A stretch of 64,000 nt of DNA from assembly GCA_029263455.1 (NCBI GenBank), contig JAJCXM010000022.1, positions 372,001 to 436,000 of the forward strand, in the 5' to 3' direction. The notes under the pieces were generated by a model. The model ran no database searches, was not told the origin of the DNA, and saw only the letters and a list, made by a program, of their open reading frames with translations. The position numbers and the translations under genes are program-made. Shown here one piece after another: positions 8,208 through 16,793 of the stretch (within the stretch, counting starts at the first letter, position 1; every line of letters starts with the position of its first letter). This stretch comes from Holophagae bacterium (lineage in GTDB: Bacteria; Acidobacteriota; Holophagae; Acanthopleuribacterales; Acanthopleuribacteraceae).

Positions 8208-9241
8208 ACTCCGTGGCCACTATTGTGGGTGGTGGACTGGCGGGACTGAGTGCCGCTCTTTTTTTGCGTCGCAAACGAATAGAGGTCCGAGTCATCGAAG
8301 CAAAATGCGGAGTCATTGATCGTGTTTGTGGTGAAGGCATCCTGCCATTTGGCGTGGAGATCCTGGAAGAGTTGGGTTTAGCCAAGCAAGCTCGAGCCCG
8401 TGGCAGAGTTCTGAAAGGAATCAAATATCTTTGTGGAAAACGGGTGGCTGTCGGCCGCTTTGATGGGAAAACAGGCATCGGAGTACCTCGCCATGAGTTA
8501 CATCAGATCTTTCGCGCCGCTTGCAAAAATGAGGGCGTAGAGCTGTGTGAAGGCCGATCAGTGTCGGTAGAAGAAGGCTGGGTCGATGCCCGGGGGTTGC
8601 GAGCACTGCGAGAGAGATCGCCCATGATTACCAGTCGTCGTGTCGGAGCCCGAATGCGACTTAATATCGATATCGGGGACCGTGTTTGCGTCGCTTTTGA
8701 ACCCTTTGGAGAGATCTATATGACGCCTATTGGGCCCCAGCAAACATCGGTTGCCTTCTTGGTTTATCCAAACTGTGTGCCGCCTGGCGTGGACTGGTCA
8801 ATATGGCTAAAGGCAAAGTTTGAATCCTGTTTTCCTGAATATGGTGAATGTCCGTTACAAGATTTTGCGGTTAGAGCGCCAATCGCAGGTTTTTCTACCG
8901 AGCCGCTGGGGTCCCGCAAAGCGGTTGGCGACTCTCTGTGCGCATTTGATCCAATATCGGGTTCGGGGATGAGTTTTGCTCTTTTGTCTGCCTACCATTT
9001 GGCGCAATATTGGCAGGATCAAACCTCCTTTGTTCGGGCCATTCAACCAGCCATAAAAGCAATCGATAGTTTCACGGGTCTTCTACTTTGGTGTTCAGGT
9101 GGGGGTTGGCGTAGTTCTCTCATGACTCGCCAACTGGCTCGCCGCCCGGCCCTCTTCAACGAGATCCTTCGGCTACATGATGCGAAACATCAAGTGACAG
9201 ACCTAGGCGCGCTCAAACTAGGCATGTTAATCACACCTTAA
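8204..9241 (+). CDS. FAD-dependent oxidoreductase/monooxygenase (SrsC-like position)
   Basis: The 345-residue protein opens with the dinucleotide-binding motif IVGGGLAGLSAALFLRR and an acidic strand end (VIEA). A CGEGILPFGVEILEELG segment and VPRHELHQIF follow, as in geranylgeranyl-reductase and PHBH-type flavoproteins, and the second FAD motif is GDSLCAFDPISGSGMSFAL. It most likely hydroxylates, oxidises or reduces the lipid made by the cluster; SrsC in the Streptomyces srs operon is a flavoprotein that oxidises the resorcinol ring. It is the last gene of the coupled run (ATGA overlap) and is followed by converging minus-strand genes. Substrate and direction of reaction are inferred from context only. 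Confidence 0.82.
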   Translation: MNSVATIVGGGLAGLSAALFLRRKRIEVRVIEAKCGVIDRVCGEGILPFGVEILEELGLAKQARARGRVLKGIKYLCGKRVAVGRFDGKTGIGVPRHELHQIFRAACKNEGVELCEGRSVSVEEGWVDARGLRALRERSPMITSRRVGARMRLNIDIGDRVCVAFEPFGEIYMTPIGPQQTSVAFLVYPNCVPPGVDWSIWLKAKFESCFPEYGECPLQDFAVRAPIAGFSTEPLGSRKAVGDSLCAFDPISGSGMSFALLSAYHLAQYWQDQTSFVRAIQPAIKAIDSFTGLLLWCSGGGWRSSLMTRQLARRPALFNEILRLHDAKHQVTDLGALKLGMLITP

Positions 9242-9262
9242 GCGGGTAACGATCGTTTGGTC

Positions 9263-9736
9263 CTATTTATCAGCTAATTTAACGGCTTTTCTCAAGCGGC
9301 CTAATGCGATATTGAGGGAGTGGGTGCGTTTTAAGAATTTGAGAACAGGTTTACTACGTGTTCCCATCGCATCTAAAGCATGGATAATCGGTAGGTAACC
9401 AGGTTCGATCTTAAGGCCTTTTTTAAAAATATCATATGCAAGACGACGGCTTGAAGCCTCCTGATAAACACGCCCCAACAGGAAGTAGTGGCGAGGATTG
9501 AGTCGATCTAATGCGATCGCTTGGCGACAAAGGTCAACGGCATCTTTGCGTTTCTTTTGAACGATACACGAAGCGTAGCCAAAGGCAGATAGCAGATTGG
9601 CGTAGCCACGAGGCTTAGGCTCCGAATCCATGTGGTCTGACATGGGACCCGTTGTAAGTTGAAGAACTTCGTCTAGGCGGCCAGCTTTGATCATTACCCA
9701 AGCCTGCTCAGTGAGCTTGGACAAGGAATCATTCAC
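9263..9736 (-). CDS. Small TPR-like protein
   Basis: The 157-residue soluble protein has helical repeat character: AVDLCRQAIALDRLNPRHYFLLGRVYQEASSR and AYDIFKKGLKIEPGYLPIIHALDAMG fit TPR consensus spacing, and a basic tail ends the chain. Translation probably starts at GTG 9736, with GGAGG a few bases upstream on the minus strand. It is convergent with the flavoprotein gene (21-base gap) and lies downstream of the UDP-sugar dehydrogenase on the same strand. TPR repeats mediate protein contacts; no enzymatic feature is seen and the partner is unknown. Confidence 0.6.
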   Translation of the reverse strand: MNDSLSKLTEQAWVMIKAGRLDEVLQLTTGPMSDHMDSEPKPRGYANLLSAFGYASCIVQKKRKDAVDLCRQAIALDRLNPRHYFLLGRVYQEASSRRLAYDIFKKGLKIEPGYLPIIHALDAMGTRSKPVLKFLKRTHSLNIALGRLRKAVKLADK

Positions 9737-9828
9737 AGGGAACCTCCAGATATCACGAACCTGAAGTTGGGGAACTAGGTGTGATTGTAATTGGGATTAT
9801 CATAACTTTAACAGCAAAAGTACGGCAA

Positions 9829-11139
9829 TCAAAGGCGCCAATAAGTAAATCCATTCGCTTTTGCCGATGCGGGATCCACGGCGCTCTTTACATCCATAAA
9901 GACAGGATTGTCTCCAGCTAGTTGACGCATCCACTCGATACCTTGGTCGATCAATTCTTTGTGAGGGACCGCAAGCACAATGGCGTCGACTTTGAGCGCC
10001 TTAAGGTTACCACACGGCTCCATTTTGAATGACGAAGATATTTGCTCGTCTTGGGCGACCGGATCGTAAACGTCGACGGTCATTCCGTAGTCTTTCAACT
10101 CATGGAAAACGTCTAGGACTTTGGAATTTCGCAAATCGGGGACGTTCTCTTTGAAGGTGGCGCCTAAAATCAATACATGGCAGCTCGAGACCCGCTTGCC
10201 AACACGAATCAATTGTTTGACGGTCTGTTCAGCAATATAGCGACTCATGCCGTCGTTGATACGCCGACCAGCCAGAATGACTTCTGGTAAATATCCAGCG
10301 CGTTCTGCTGCGTGGGTCAAATAATAAGGGTCAACGCCGATACAGTGTCCACCAACCAGCCCGGGTGTGAACTTGAGGAAATTCCACTTGGTGCCAGCGG
10401 CATCCAAGACAGCCTTAGTGTCTATACCCAAACGACCGAAGATGATGGCTAATTCGTTCATCAATGCAATGTTCAAGTCGCGTTGCGTGTTTTCAATGAC
10501 CTTGGCAGCCTCTGCTGTGGCAATTGATGGGGCTTGATGGATGCCGGCTGGCACCACCTGGCCATAAATTGCCTTTAGTAGATCACAGACTTCCGGCGAT
10601 TCCCCGGCCACCACTTTGACGATGCGATCAAGTGTGTGTTCTTTGTCTCCCGGATTGATTCGTTCGGGACTGTATCCCACAAAAAAATCTTGGCCACGCT
10701 TCAATTCGGTATGTTTGCTTAAGGCCGGAACACATATTTCTTCCGTTGCGCCCGGGTAAACGGTGGATTCATAAACCACGACCGAACCCGCTGTAAGCTG
10801 GCGAGAAATGGTATGGCTCGCGTCAATCAATGGTTTGAAGTTTGGACGTTTGTAGTCGTCTACAGGTGTGGGGACGGCAACGATGATGAATTTGGCGGCT
10901 GATAGACGCGTGGGGTCAGAGGTTAATTCGAGATCCAATGAATCCAAGTCATGGGCTTGAATTTCGTCGGTTTCATCGTGTCCATTTCGGAGTTGCTGAA
11001 TACGGCGTTCATCTATATCGAATCCGATTGTCGAAAATTGCCTGGCCAAATGGACCGCCAGGGGTAAGCCGACGTATCCAAGCCCCACGACCGCAATCTT
11101 TGCTTCTCTTCGCTTATATACATCAAATGAAAATGACAA
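9829..11139 (-). CDS. Nucleotide sugar dehydrogenase, UDP-N-acetylhexosamine 6-dehydrogenase (TviB/WbpA-type)
   Basis: The 436-residue protein contains the NAD-binding VVGLGYVGLPLAVHLA motif, VAVPTPVD, YESTVYPGATEE, the central VGGHCIGVDPYYLTHAAE catalytic motif of the Vi-antigen/WbpO-type subgroup, and a C-terminal UDP-binding half with GATFKENVPDLRNSK. It should oxidise C6 of a UDP-HexNAc in two steps to the uronic acid using NAD+, providing precursor for capsule, O-antigen or exopolysaccharide. No other glycan genes adjoin it, apart from the mannose-metabolism cupin at the left end of the window. Length and motifs look complete. UDP-GlcNAc versus UDP-GalNAc specificity cannot be decided from sequence. 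Confidence 0.92.
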   Translation of the reverse strand: MSFSFDVYKRREAKIAVVGLGYVGLPLAVHLARQFSTIGFDIDERRIQQLRNGHDETDEIQAHDLDSLDLELTSDPTRLSAAKFIIVAVPTPVDDYKRPNFKPLIDASHTISRQLTAGSVVVYESTVYPGATEEICVPALSKHTELKRGQDFFVGYSPERINPGDKEHTLDRIVKVVAGESPEVCDLLKAIYGQVVPAGIHQAPSIATAEAAKVIENTQRDLNIALMNELAIIFGRLGIDTKAVLDAAGTKWNFLKFTPGLVGGHCIGVDPYYLTHAAERAGYLPEVILAGRRINDGMSRYIAEQTVKQLIRVGKRVSSCHVLILGATFKENVPDLRNSKVLDVFHELKDYGMTVDVYDPVAQDEQISSSFKMEPCGNLKALKVDAIVLAVPHKELIDQGIEWMRQLAGDNPVFMDVKSAVDPASAKANGFTYWRL

Positions 11140-11230
11140 AAGCCTCTACCCCGACGAAAATCTAGGTTCGCCAGCATGATAGAGGCTTTACTGCCATTGT
11201 CAATAGTTAGGCTGGTCTAATGAAATTTCC

Positions 11231-11668
11231 TCAAGATACTTCGGCTGGTGTCTTAAGGCCTGCGAGTTCCATTAGTTCAGCGATGGTTGTGTGTTTCATG
11301 GATTCTGCGACTTTGTCGTTATATCGGTCATAAACTTCAGATACCGTTTGATTGACGGCTGCTCCGATAAACGAATCAGGGTTGGGTTCATGTGGGGATA
11401 GGGCGAAAAATTGAAGATCTCCGAGACAGTTGCTCAGATCGTACAGGCTGACTTCCGACGGCGGTAGAATAGCTCGAATACCACCTCGTGCCCCTTTGTA
11501 CGACTTCAGGATTCCTCCTTGAACTAATAAACTACATATCTGGCGTAAACGTGACGGGTGTACACCCGCATTCTCAGCGATGTCATCTATCCGAACACGT
11601 GCTTGACCTACCTGTTCCAAATAGATGAGAATGTGCGCCGCCGTCGATAGGCGGGTTGATCTACTCAT
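11231..11668 (-). CDS. Rrf2-family transcriptional regulator
   Basis: The start at ATG 11668 follows AGGAGG by 5 bases and gives the usual Rrf2 length (145 residues); an upstream in-frame start lacks such a site. The winged-helix region shows MSRSTRLSTAAHILIYLEQ, then VRIDDIAENAGVHPSRLRQICSLLVQGGILKSYKGARGGIRAILP, close to the Rrf2/NsrR/IscR consensus including the wing GARGG. The three clustered cysteines that hold the Fe-S cluster in IscR and NsrR are absent, so redox sensing by that route is unlikely. It lies downstream of the MutS-like gene but appears to have its own promoter and a dyad in its leader. Confidence 0.88.
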   Translation of the reverse strand: MSRSTRLSTAAHILIYLEQVGQARVRIDDIAENAGVHPSRLRQICSLLVQGGILKSYKGARGGIRAILPPSEVSLYDLSNCLGDLQFFALSPHEPNPDSFIGAAVNQTVSEVYDRYNDKVAESMKHTTIAELMELAGLKTPAEVS

Positions 11669-11698
11669 AGCGACCTCCTGACGAGAGTTATCGGAGAA

Positions 11699-11777
11699 GT
11701 GCTCATGAACCTTAAGCACAAAATTGCACGAACTTCGGCAACGGGAAAATGGTAATTGACTAAAAAAACAGAAACAA
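11699..11777 (-). promoter_or_regulatory. Candidate promoter and operator dyad of the Rrf2 regulator gene
   Basis: On the minus strand TTGTTT (11777-11772) and TACCAT (11754-11749) are separated by 17 bases, a sigma70-like arrangement upstream of the Rrf2 start at 11668. Inside the predicted leader, 11719-11699 reads GTGCT, 11 bases, AGCAC, an inverted repeat of the size Rrf2 proteins often bind. Autoregulation is plausible but inferred. Confidence 0.4.
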
Positions 11778-11834
11778 CTCGCGGTGAGAAAAAGGCGTAC
11801 TAGGCGAACTTCGCTAATCCCGGTAAAAAAACGA

Positions 11835-13661
11835 TCAGGGTGTTTCGAATTCGAGCGGGAGTCCAGCGGCCTTTATGACCCTTAACGCGTTGGTCGATTT
11901 CAGTTCGTTTGGATGTAAGCGATAGTCAAATGTCATCTGGTCCCCGCTTATAGTTTCGCGAAAATGGTATTTTTGAATTTGCTGCGGGGCTTGATCGGCA
12001 AGTGCCAATAATTCCAGGTCGTGAGTTGTGATGATGCCCGTGGCTGCTCTTTTAGTTAAATACTCGACAATGGCCTTACAGGCTATCAAACGTTCCCGGC
12101 TGTTGGTGCCACGTAATATCTCGTCCAACAGGAAAAAAACGGGGCGTCCTGGCTCCTGAACCGCATTGAGAATGGCTTTGAGTCTTAGAACTTCGGCATA
12201 AAAATAGGATACGCCTGCGTTTAACGAATCTTGAATGCGGATGCTGGTCCATAACCTTGGCAAACTGCAGGTAAGTCGTTCTGCGCAGACCGACGCGCCC
12301 AGTGCCGCGAGCACCCAATTAGCACCTACGGTTCTCAAAAAAGTACTTTTGCCGGACATATTTGATCCGGTTAACAGGTGAATTTGCCCCGCGCCCGAAA
12401 TACAATAGTCGTTGCCTGCACGTTGTGCCTCTGCAATAAGGGGGTGTCCCAAACAGTTGGCTTCGAACATTATTTTTTCATCAGCCAAGATCGTTGCTGG
12501 CGAGAATTGAGGGAATAACCAATTGAAATGGGCCAGGCTGGACAAAGCTTCGAATTCCACCAAGTCCTTAAACCAGGTCAATAGCTGACTAGCGTGTTGT
12601 TGACGCCAAGAAATGATGCGACTCACGTACCAAGCGTCCCACTGAGTGCAGTAGTTCAATAGGAAGTGGGCCAAACCATTGGCGCGGTAATTGAGGCCTT
12701 CACAGTAGGCTTGGAGGTGCCCTAGCTGCTTGCCAGCCTGGGATTGATTGTAGCGATGATGAATGGCTTGTAGCTGGTGACTTGAGAATTGGTGGTTCTC
12801 CAAGATGCTAGCCAATGAAGCGGTTGCATTGATGGGGTGTCGATGTTTCATCACGCCATCTATGAAATTGCGTTGTGTCCGACCGAAGAACGCATAGGAA
12901 ATAAATGCCAGGCCGGAAACAGGTAACCAGGGTATGTTCTCAATCTGAAAAATGAATCGCATTAGGATCAGGGTGGTTGCCGTCAAGGCCAACAGGGTTG
13001 CGGCAAATAGAAAGTAGCGATTCGCAGTAAAGGGTGCCTTCAGGTCCAGCCATTCAGGTCGTTGGTCTAGGTCAGCCGAAGCGTGTTCGTAAGTACGTGT
13101 GCGTAACATCATGCGTAGGCTAGCTTTTGGTGCGAGTTCCTGTGCTGAGGTCTGGCGTTCTCTTACTTCGGCAACGGTTGAAAACACTTCTATCCATGAC
13201 TGCAGTCGCTTACTAGAAGCCAGGAAATGTGTGCAATCGATAAGTTTTAAAAGACCGTTAGGACCACTAAAGTCTAAGTCGTGAATGAATGGGTGCGTGA
13301 GTGGGAATGTCATCGGGTGCTTGACCACAACTGCTTCTAGATCAAGGTTTATGCGGTTCAGGTCGTCGGCATACAGGGTTTGTCGCGTCCGGCAGCGCGT
13401 CAAATGGCGGTAAAGCTTATCGTGGAGCAGTAACTCGCCAAGGAAAAGCAACAGCAGGACGACGCTTGCCGATCCGCCAATCGCCATGTAATCGCCGCTA
13501 ACCGCGAACGAAATAGCAGCTATTAGCGCTAGAAAGGTAACAACACGAACAACGGCAAGTCGATCAATCAAACGTTGGATTTTTTGACCGCGACGTGCGT
13601 ATCGTCGAACGCCGCGGGTTAAAATGCCCTCGATAGTAGGAATCGAATTGGCCGAAGCCAC
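11835..13661 (-). CDS. Membrane-anchored MutS-like ATPase
   Basis: The 608-residue protein ends in a complete MutS ATPase: Walker A TGSNMSGKST (431-440), Walker B FFLLDE (about 509-514), the RGTNSRER segment, and TTHDLELLALA. MutS clamp-like helices precede it. The N-terminal mismatch-recognition domain is absent. Instead there are two hydrophobic segments near residues 38-54 and 62-78 and two more at about 215-235 and 243-258, indicating a membrane-bound protein. Such MutS-related proteins are widespread in Bacteroidetes, acidobacteria and others and have no proven role in mismatch repair. It is 7 bases downstream of the large lipoprotein gene, so both are probably co-transcribed. Confidence 0.88.
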   Translation of the reverse strand: MASANSIPTIEGILTRGVRRYARRGQKIQRLIDRLAVVRVVTFLALIAAISFAVSGDYMAIGGSASVVLLLLFLGELLLHDKLYRHLTRCRTRQTLYADDLNRINLDLEAVVVKHPMTFPLTHPFIHDLDFSGPNGLLKLIDCTHFLASSKRLQSWIEVFSTVAEVRERQTSAQELAPKASLRMMLRTRTYEHASADLDQRPEWLDLKAPFTANRYFLFAATLLALTATTLILMRFIFQIENIPWLPVSGLAFISYAFFGRTQRNFIDGVMKHRHPINATASLASILENHQFSSHQLQAIHHRYNQSQAGKQLGHLQAYCEGLNYRANGLAHFLLNYCTQWDAWYVSRIISWRQQHASQLLTWFKDLVEFEALSSLAHFNWLFPQFSPATILADEKIMFEANCLGHPLIAEAQRAGNDYCISGAGQIHLLTGSNMSGKSTFLRTVGANWVLAALGASVCAERLTCSLPRLWTSIRIQDSLNAGVSYFYAEVLRLKAILNAVQEPGRPVFFLLDEILRGTNSRERLIACKAIVEYLTKRAATGIITTHDLELLALADQAPQQIQKYHFRETISGDQMTFDYRLHPNELKSTNALRVIKAAGLPLEFETP

Positions 13662-13668
13662 TTAGACC

Positions 13669-16611
13669 TCAGTTCCCCGTAACCTGAATGAAAATCGGGT
13701 TGGTAAAGCCAATAGGCAAGTGTCCGGGATTCACCTTGCCAAAGGTGCCCGTTTCTATTTCGGTTTGACCGGCCAATGCATCTAAGGGTGCGCCAGCTTC
13801 AACGACGACCCAATGGGATCCTGGTTGTAGGTCCAAATCGAGTAAACCATTATATCGAATGGTTTCGTCCTCGCTTGAAGGACTTAAGGCAACCTCGCTA
13901 ACCACCTCACCATCAACCACAATGCGCATTTGGGGAACGGGAATCCAAGGGGCCGCTCTCACTTTGATGGTTAGTTGCGGTGTGGCGCTGGAAACTTGGT
14001 CTCCAGGGCCTGCAGAACCAATTTGAGCTTCGATGATCGGGCCGTTGGTTATGAATGAGTGACCCAAGTCCGCGTTGCTCCAGAAGTCTTGCAGGTCGTT
14101 GTCACGTAAATCGGTATTTGACACTTGGATGAACGTGCGCACAACACCCATCAAAGTGTCGCGAGTCGTACCATTTCCCGTGCCGCCAACGGCGGCTCTA
14201 AACTCGCCTGAATTGAGTAAATTGAACCAGTCTGCGCGCGCCAATAGGTATTCGTCGTACCGATTACCTGAAAGAATCTCGATCATATCGAAATCCATCC
14301 ATCTCGTGCTCGAGCCGCTCACCGCCGTTTTGTTCAAATAAATATTGTCAGCTGGCAACGGGGTTTGCTGATCCAGACCTGACTTGGCGGCAATGGCCGA
14401 GAACAGCCCAAGGTTACTTGCTAATGGCGCGCGTGGTCGGACAAGTGTGATTAAGGTCTCAGGTCCAATCTCGCGGGCCATATCGTAGAAGCCAGCGGGG
14501 TCGCTAGTAATTTCCGGAATATCGATAAACTCAACCACGTCCCGGAAGGGCAGATTCATGACACCAAAGAACCCTTTTCCGTTGGGGAACTCCCGTGTTG
14601 GGGCTGAGGTTACGGCGGCACAGCGGCTAGGCGCAACTTCGTCGAATAAACTGTCGACCTTATTTTCACGATCATCTGCGTCGAAAGAACCCTGAACCAG
14701 TGCCAAAGACATAAATCGATCTTTTATTTCCGGCTGAATATTGCGATCCATGAAAAAGATAACGTCCAGGTCTTCAGCATAGGGAATCAACAACATGCCG
14801 TTGATGTCGACGAAGCCACCGACATCGTAGTTGGAGAAGACCTCAAAATCGGCACTTAAGTAACCGGGCAGTTGGATGGCTTGATTCATTTCAGCAGACC
14901 AACGACTCGGAACAACTGGCGTGGTTACGTTGCCTTCATCATCCTCTACATCCATGATGGTGACCTGCTGGATATTGACACTGTGTAACGGGCCTCGACT
15001 CATGTGCATCTCGTATGTGCCACGAACAAATCGATGTGCGCCCAAAGATGAGGTCAAGTAGAGGGTGTGCTCCTGAGCAACACCGGGGAAAAACCCTGCA
15101 TTGTATTCGAGGTCATTCAAGGGTTCCACTTGAATGCGACTGAGCAAAACTCGTTCGTGGTTCTGGGTCGCTAACCCGTACGTAAAACTGAAATGAGCTT
15201 GACCTATCTGTTGGACACCCAAATCGAATGATTCTTCAACAACAATTTCGATGGGCACATCGGTGAATGTCTCGATACCCTCATCATCTGTTTCTCTGTC
15301 GGTGCGATGGTCAATAACAACGGGGTCGCTATTGATTGGTCGCGCATATACGGCAAGCTTGCCAGGCATGAGGGCTAGTGAAATAGTTGGATCATTGTTG
15401 CGGAAAGTGCCGAAGACAGGTAGCGTTTCATCTGCGCCTAAAGTAACCCAGTCCGACCCGTCAAAGTAGTCGATACTTTGATCGCGATATCCCACGACGT
15501 AGTGAGTGTCTGGTGCATTGATGTAATTGAACGATGCAGTGAAAGCGCCCAATTGGTCAAACGAACTATACGGCGACTGATCGCGAGAGCGACCGCGGAA
15601 GCGGTTTGCGATGAAATCATAGACGGTTTCATCAACCGTTGATGCGCCCTTTACGTAGAATTCCCGCACAAATGTAAGTTCGCCGCCGGGTGCTAGAACC
15701 TGTCCAGGTCGTCCCACTTTACCGATCATTGTATGTTCTAGGCCGCGGTTATAGTCTTGATTGGAATTGACCGCAACCATCGCATCCATATCCGAGAATG
15801 CGGCGTAGTGGGCGACGTTACTTTGGTAAGGCTGAAAATGGACAAATGGGACATATGCGATTGGATGCGTGCTATCAGATGCCGGACGCTCAAAACCCCA
15901 ACCGGGGTACGGTACGAATACATTCATGCCCTTAATAGGGGTTATGACATGGTCATTAACCGTGAAGATCGGCAAATCATTTTCTGACTCGTTGCGTATA
16001 ACCGTCGTTAAGCGCACAAACTCGCCGGGAGCAGTTATTTCCGGGTTATCGGTTGGTTCGGCATTAGAAGCCTCGATCATGGTCGAAACATAACAACGGT
16101 CCACCTTGCCGGAAATGGCGTCGGTGGTGGCTCCAGCGCTAGCTAAAGAGCCGTCAAGATCGTATACGGACCCTTCGAGCACGATCGACGAGTTCAGAAT
16201 ATCAATATTATTGATGTGAATAGAATCATAGCCAATTGGGTTTTGGGCATTGAGGTTGATCCCTTGAGCTAGCAATTGAAGGCCGTCATCGTCGCGAGTC
16301 TTGTATTCCGCGAAGGCGTCGACGAAACGAGTCGTAAAATCGACAATCGCTCCACCGGAATGTTCACGGTAAAGGTTGCGGTGGGGCGTGTTGAAATCGC
16401 CATCGAGGACGACCGAAACAAATTGAGTCTGCATGACGATGTCGCCAATGCGCCCGGTAGATTCGACGCCTGTTGGCAGGACATTCACATTCTCGTTGGT
16501 TACGCGAAACGCACTAACGGCTTGCGTCGATACGGCAGTTGATCGATAGCAACTCGACAAACACAGAATTGCCATGCAGGCACACAGGCCGTGGCCCACT
16601 AACTTCACCAT
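13669..16611 (-). CDS. Large lipoprotein with degenerate CehA/McbA (PHP-type) metallohydrolase-like domain
   Basis: ATG 16611 is chosen because GGAGGAG precedes it and it opens a lipoprotein signal ending LCLSSC; longer in-frame starts lack both. The 980-residue product has beta-rich N-terminal regions. Residues about 585-900 follow the outline of CehA-like PHP proteins: DFEVFS where DxHxHT is expected, LDVIFFMDRN where TDHN is expected, FGVMNLPF, TLITLVRPRAP where nHPR is expected, FDMIEILSG, GGTGNGTT where GxSDxH is expected, then GVVRTFI and SFITNGPIIEA. All the metal-ligand His/Asp positions that I can place are replaced. It is therefore probably a non-catalytic surface lipoprotein. The alignment was made by eye and needs profile support. 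Confidence 0.6.
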   Translation of the reverse strand: MVKLVGHGLCACMAILCLSSCYRSTAVSTQAVSAFRVTNENVNVLPTGVESTGRIGDIVMQTQFVSVVLDGDFNTPHRNLYREHSGGAIVDFTTRFVDAFAEYKTRDDDGLQLLAQGINLNAQNPIGYDSIHINNIDILNSSIVLEGSVYDLDGSLASAGATTDAISGKVDRCYVSTMIEASNAEPTDNPEITAPGEFVRLTTVIRNESENDLPIFTVNDHVITPIKGMNVFVPYPGWGFERPASDSTHPIAYVPFVHFQPYQSNVAHYAAFSDMDAMVAVNSNQDYNRGLEHTMIGKVGRPGQVLAPGGELTFVREFYVKGASTVDETVYDFIANRFRGRSRDQSPYSSFDQLGAFTASFNYINAPDTHYVVGYRDQSIDYFDGSDWVTLGADETLPVFGTFRNNDPTISLALMPGKLAVYARPINSDPVVIDHRTDRETDDEGIETFTDVPIEIVVEESFDLGVQQIGQAHFSFTYGLATQNHERVLLSRIQVEPLNDLEYNAGFFPGVAQEHTLYLTSSLGAHRFVRGTYEMHMSRGPLHSVNIQQVTIMDVEDDEGNVTTPVVPSRWSAEMNQAIQLPGYLSADFEVFSNYDVGGFVDINGMLLIPYAEDLDVIFFMDRNIQPEIKDRFMSLALVQGSFDADDRENKVDSLFDEVAPSRCAAVTSAPTREFPNGKGFFGVMNLPFRDVVEFIDIPEITSDPAGFYDMAREIGPETLITLVRPRAPLASNLGLFSAIAAKSGLDQQTPLPADNIYLNKTAVSGSSTRWMDFDMIEILSGNRYDEYLLARADWFNLLNSGEFRAAVGGTGNGTTRDTLMGVVRTFIQVSNTDLRDNDLQDFWSNADLGHSFITNGPIIEAQIGSAGPGDQVSSATPQLTIKVRAAPWIPVPQMRIVVDGEVVSEVALSPSSEDETIRYNGLLDLDLQPGSHWVVVEAGAPLDALAGQTEIETGTFGKVNPGHLPIGFTNPIFIQVTGN

Positions 16612-16733
16612 AAGGTTCTCCTCCCTGAGTTCCGGCCACTTGACCACGCAAACTGAGGTAAACATGATAATGACGTGATCCCAAGCTGTCAATGAGCGCG
16701 GGCGATCTCGATGTGTCGTCGTGTATGTGGGTG

Positions 16734-16762
16734 TTGACATTTGGCACGCTTCTCCGTTTAGT
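16734..16762 (+). promoter_or_regulatory. Candidate sigma70-type promoter for the PPDK/PEP-synthase regulator gene
   Basis: A perfect TTGACA (16734-16739) is followed after exactly 17 bases by TTTAGT (16757-16762), which matches TATAAT at four of six positions. The predicted transcript would start about 25 bases before ATG 16794. The divergent lipoprotein gene starts at 16611, so this intergenic stretch must serve both genes. Confidence 0.45.
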
Positions 16763-16793
16763 TAGTGTTAATTTTGTCCCTAATTGGTGGTTC

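Noticed and set aside
8164-8478. Minus-strand frame over the methyltransferase/flavoprotein junction
   Set aside because: The plus-strand FAD-binding motif is unmistakable; the antisense frame shows no protein family.
16612-16740. Upstream extension of the large lipoprotein frame
   Set aside because: The lipoprotein signal and a strong GGAGGAG site define the start at 16611; the extension also covers the divergent promoter.
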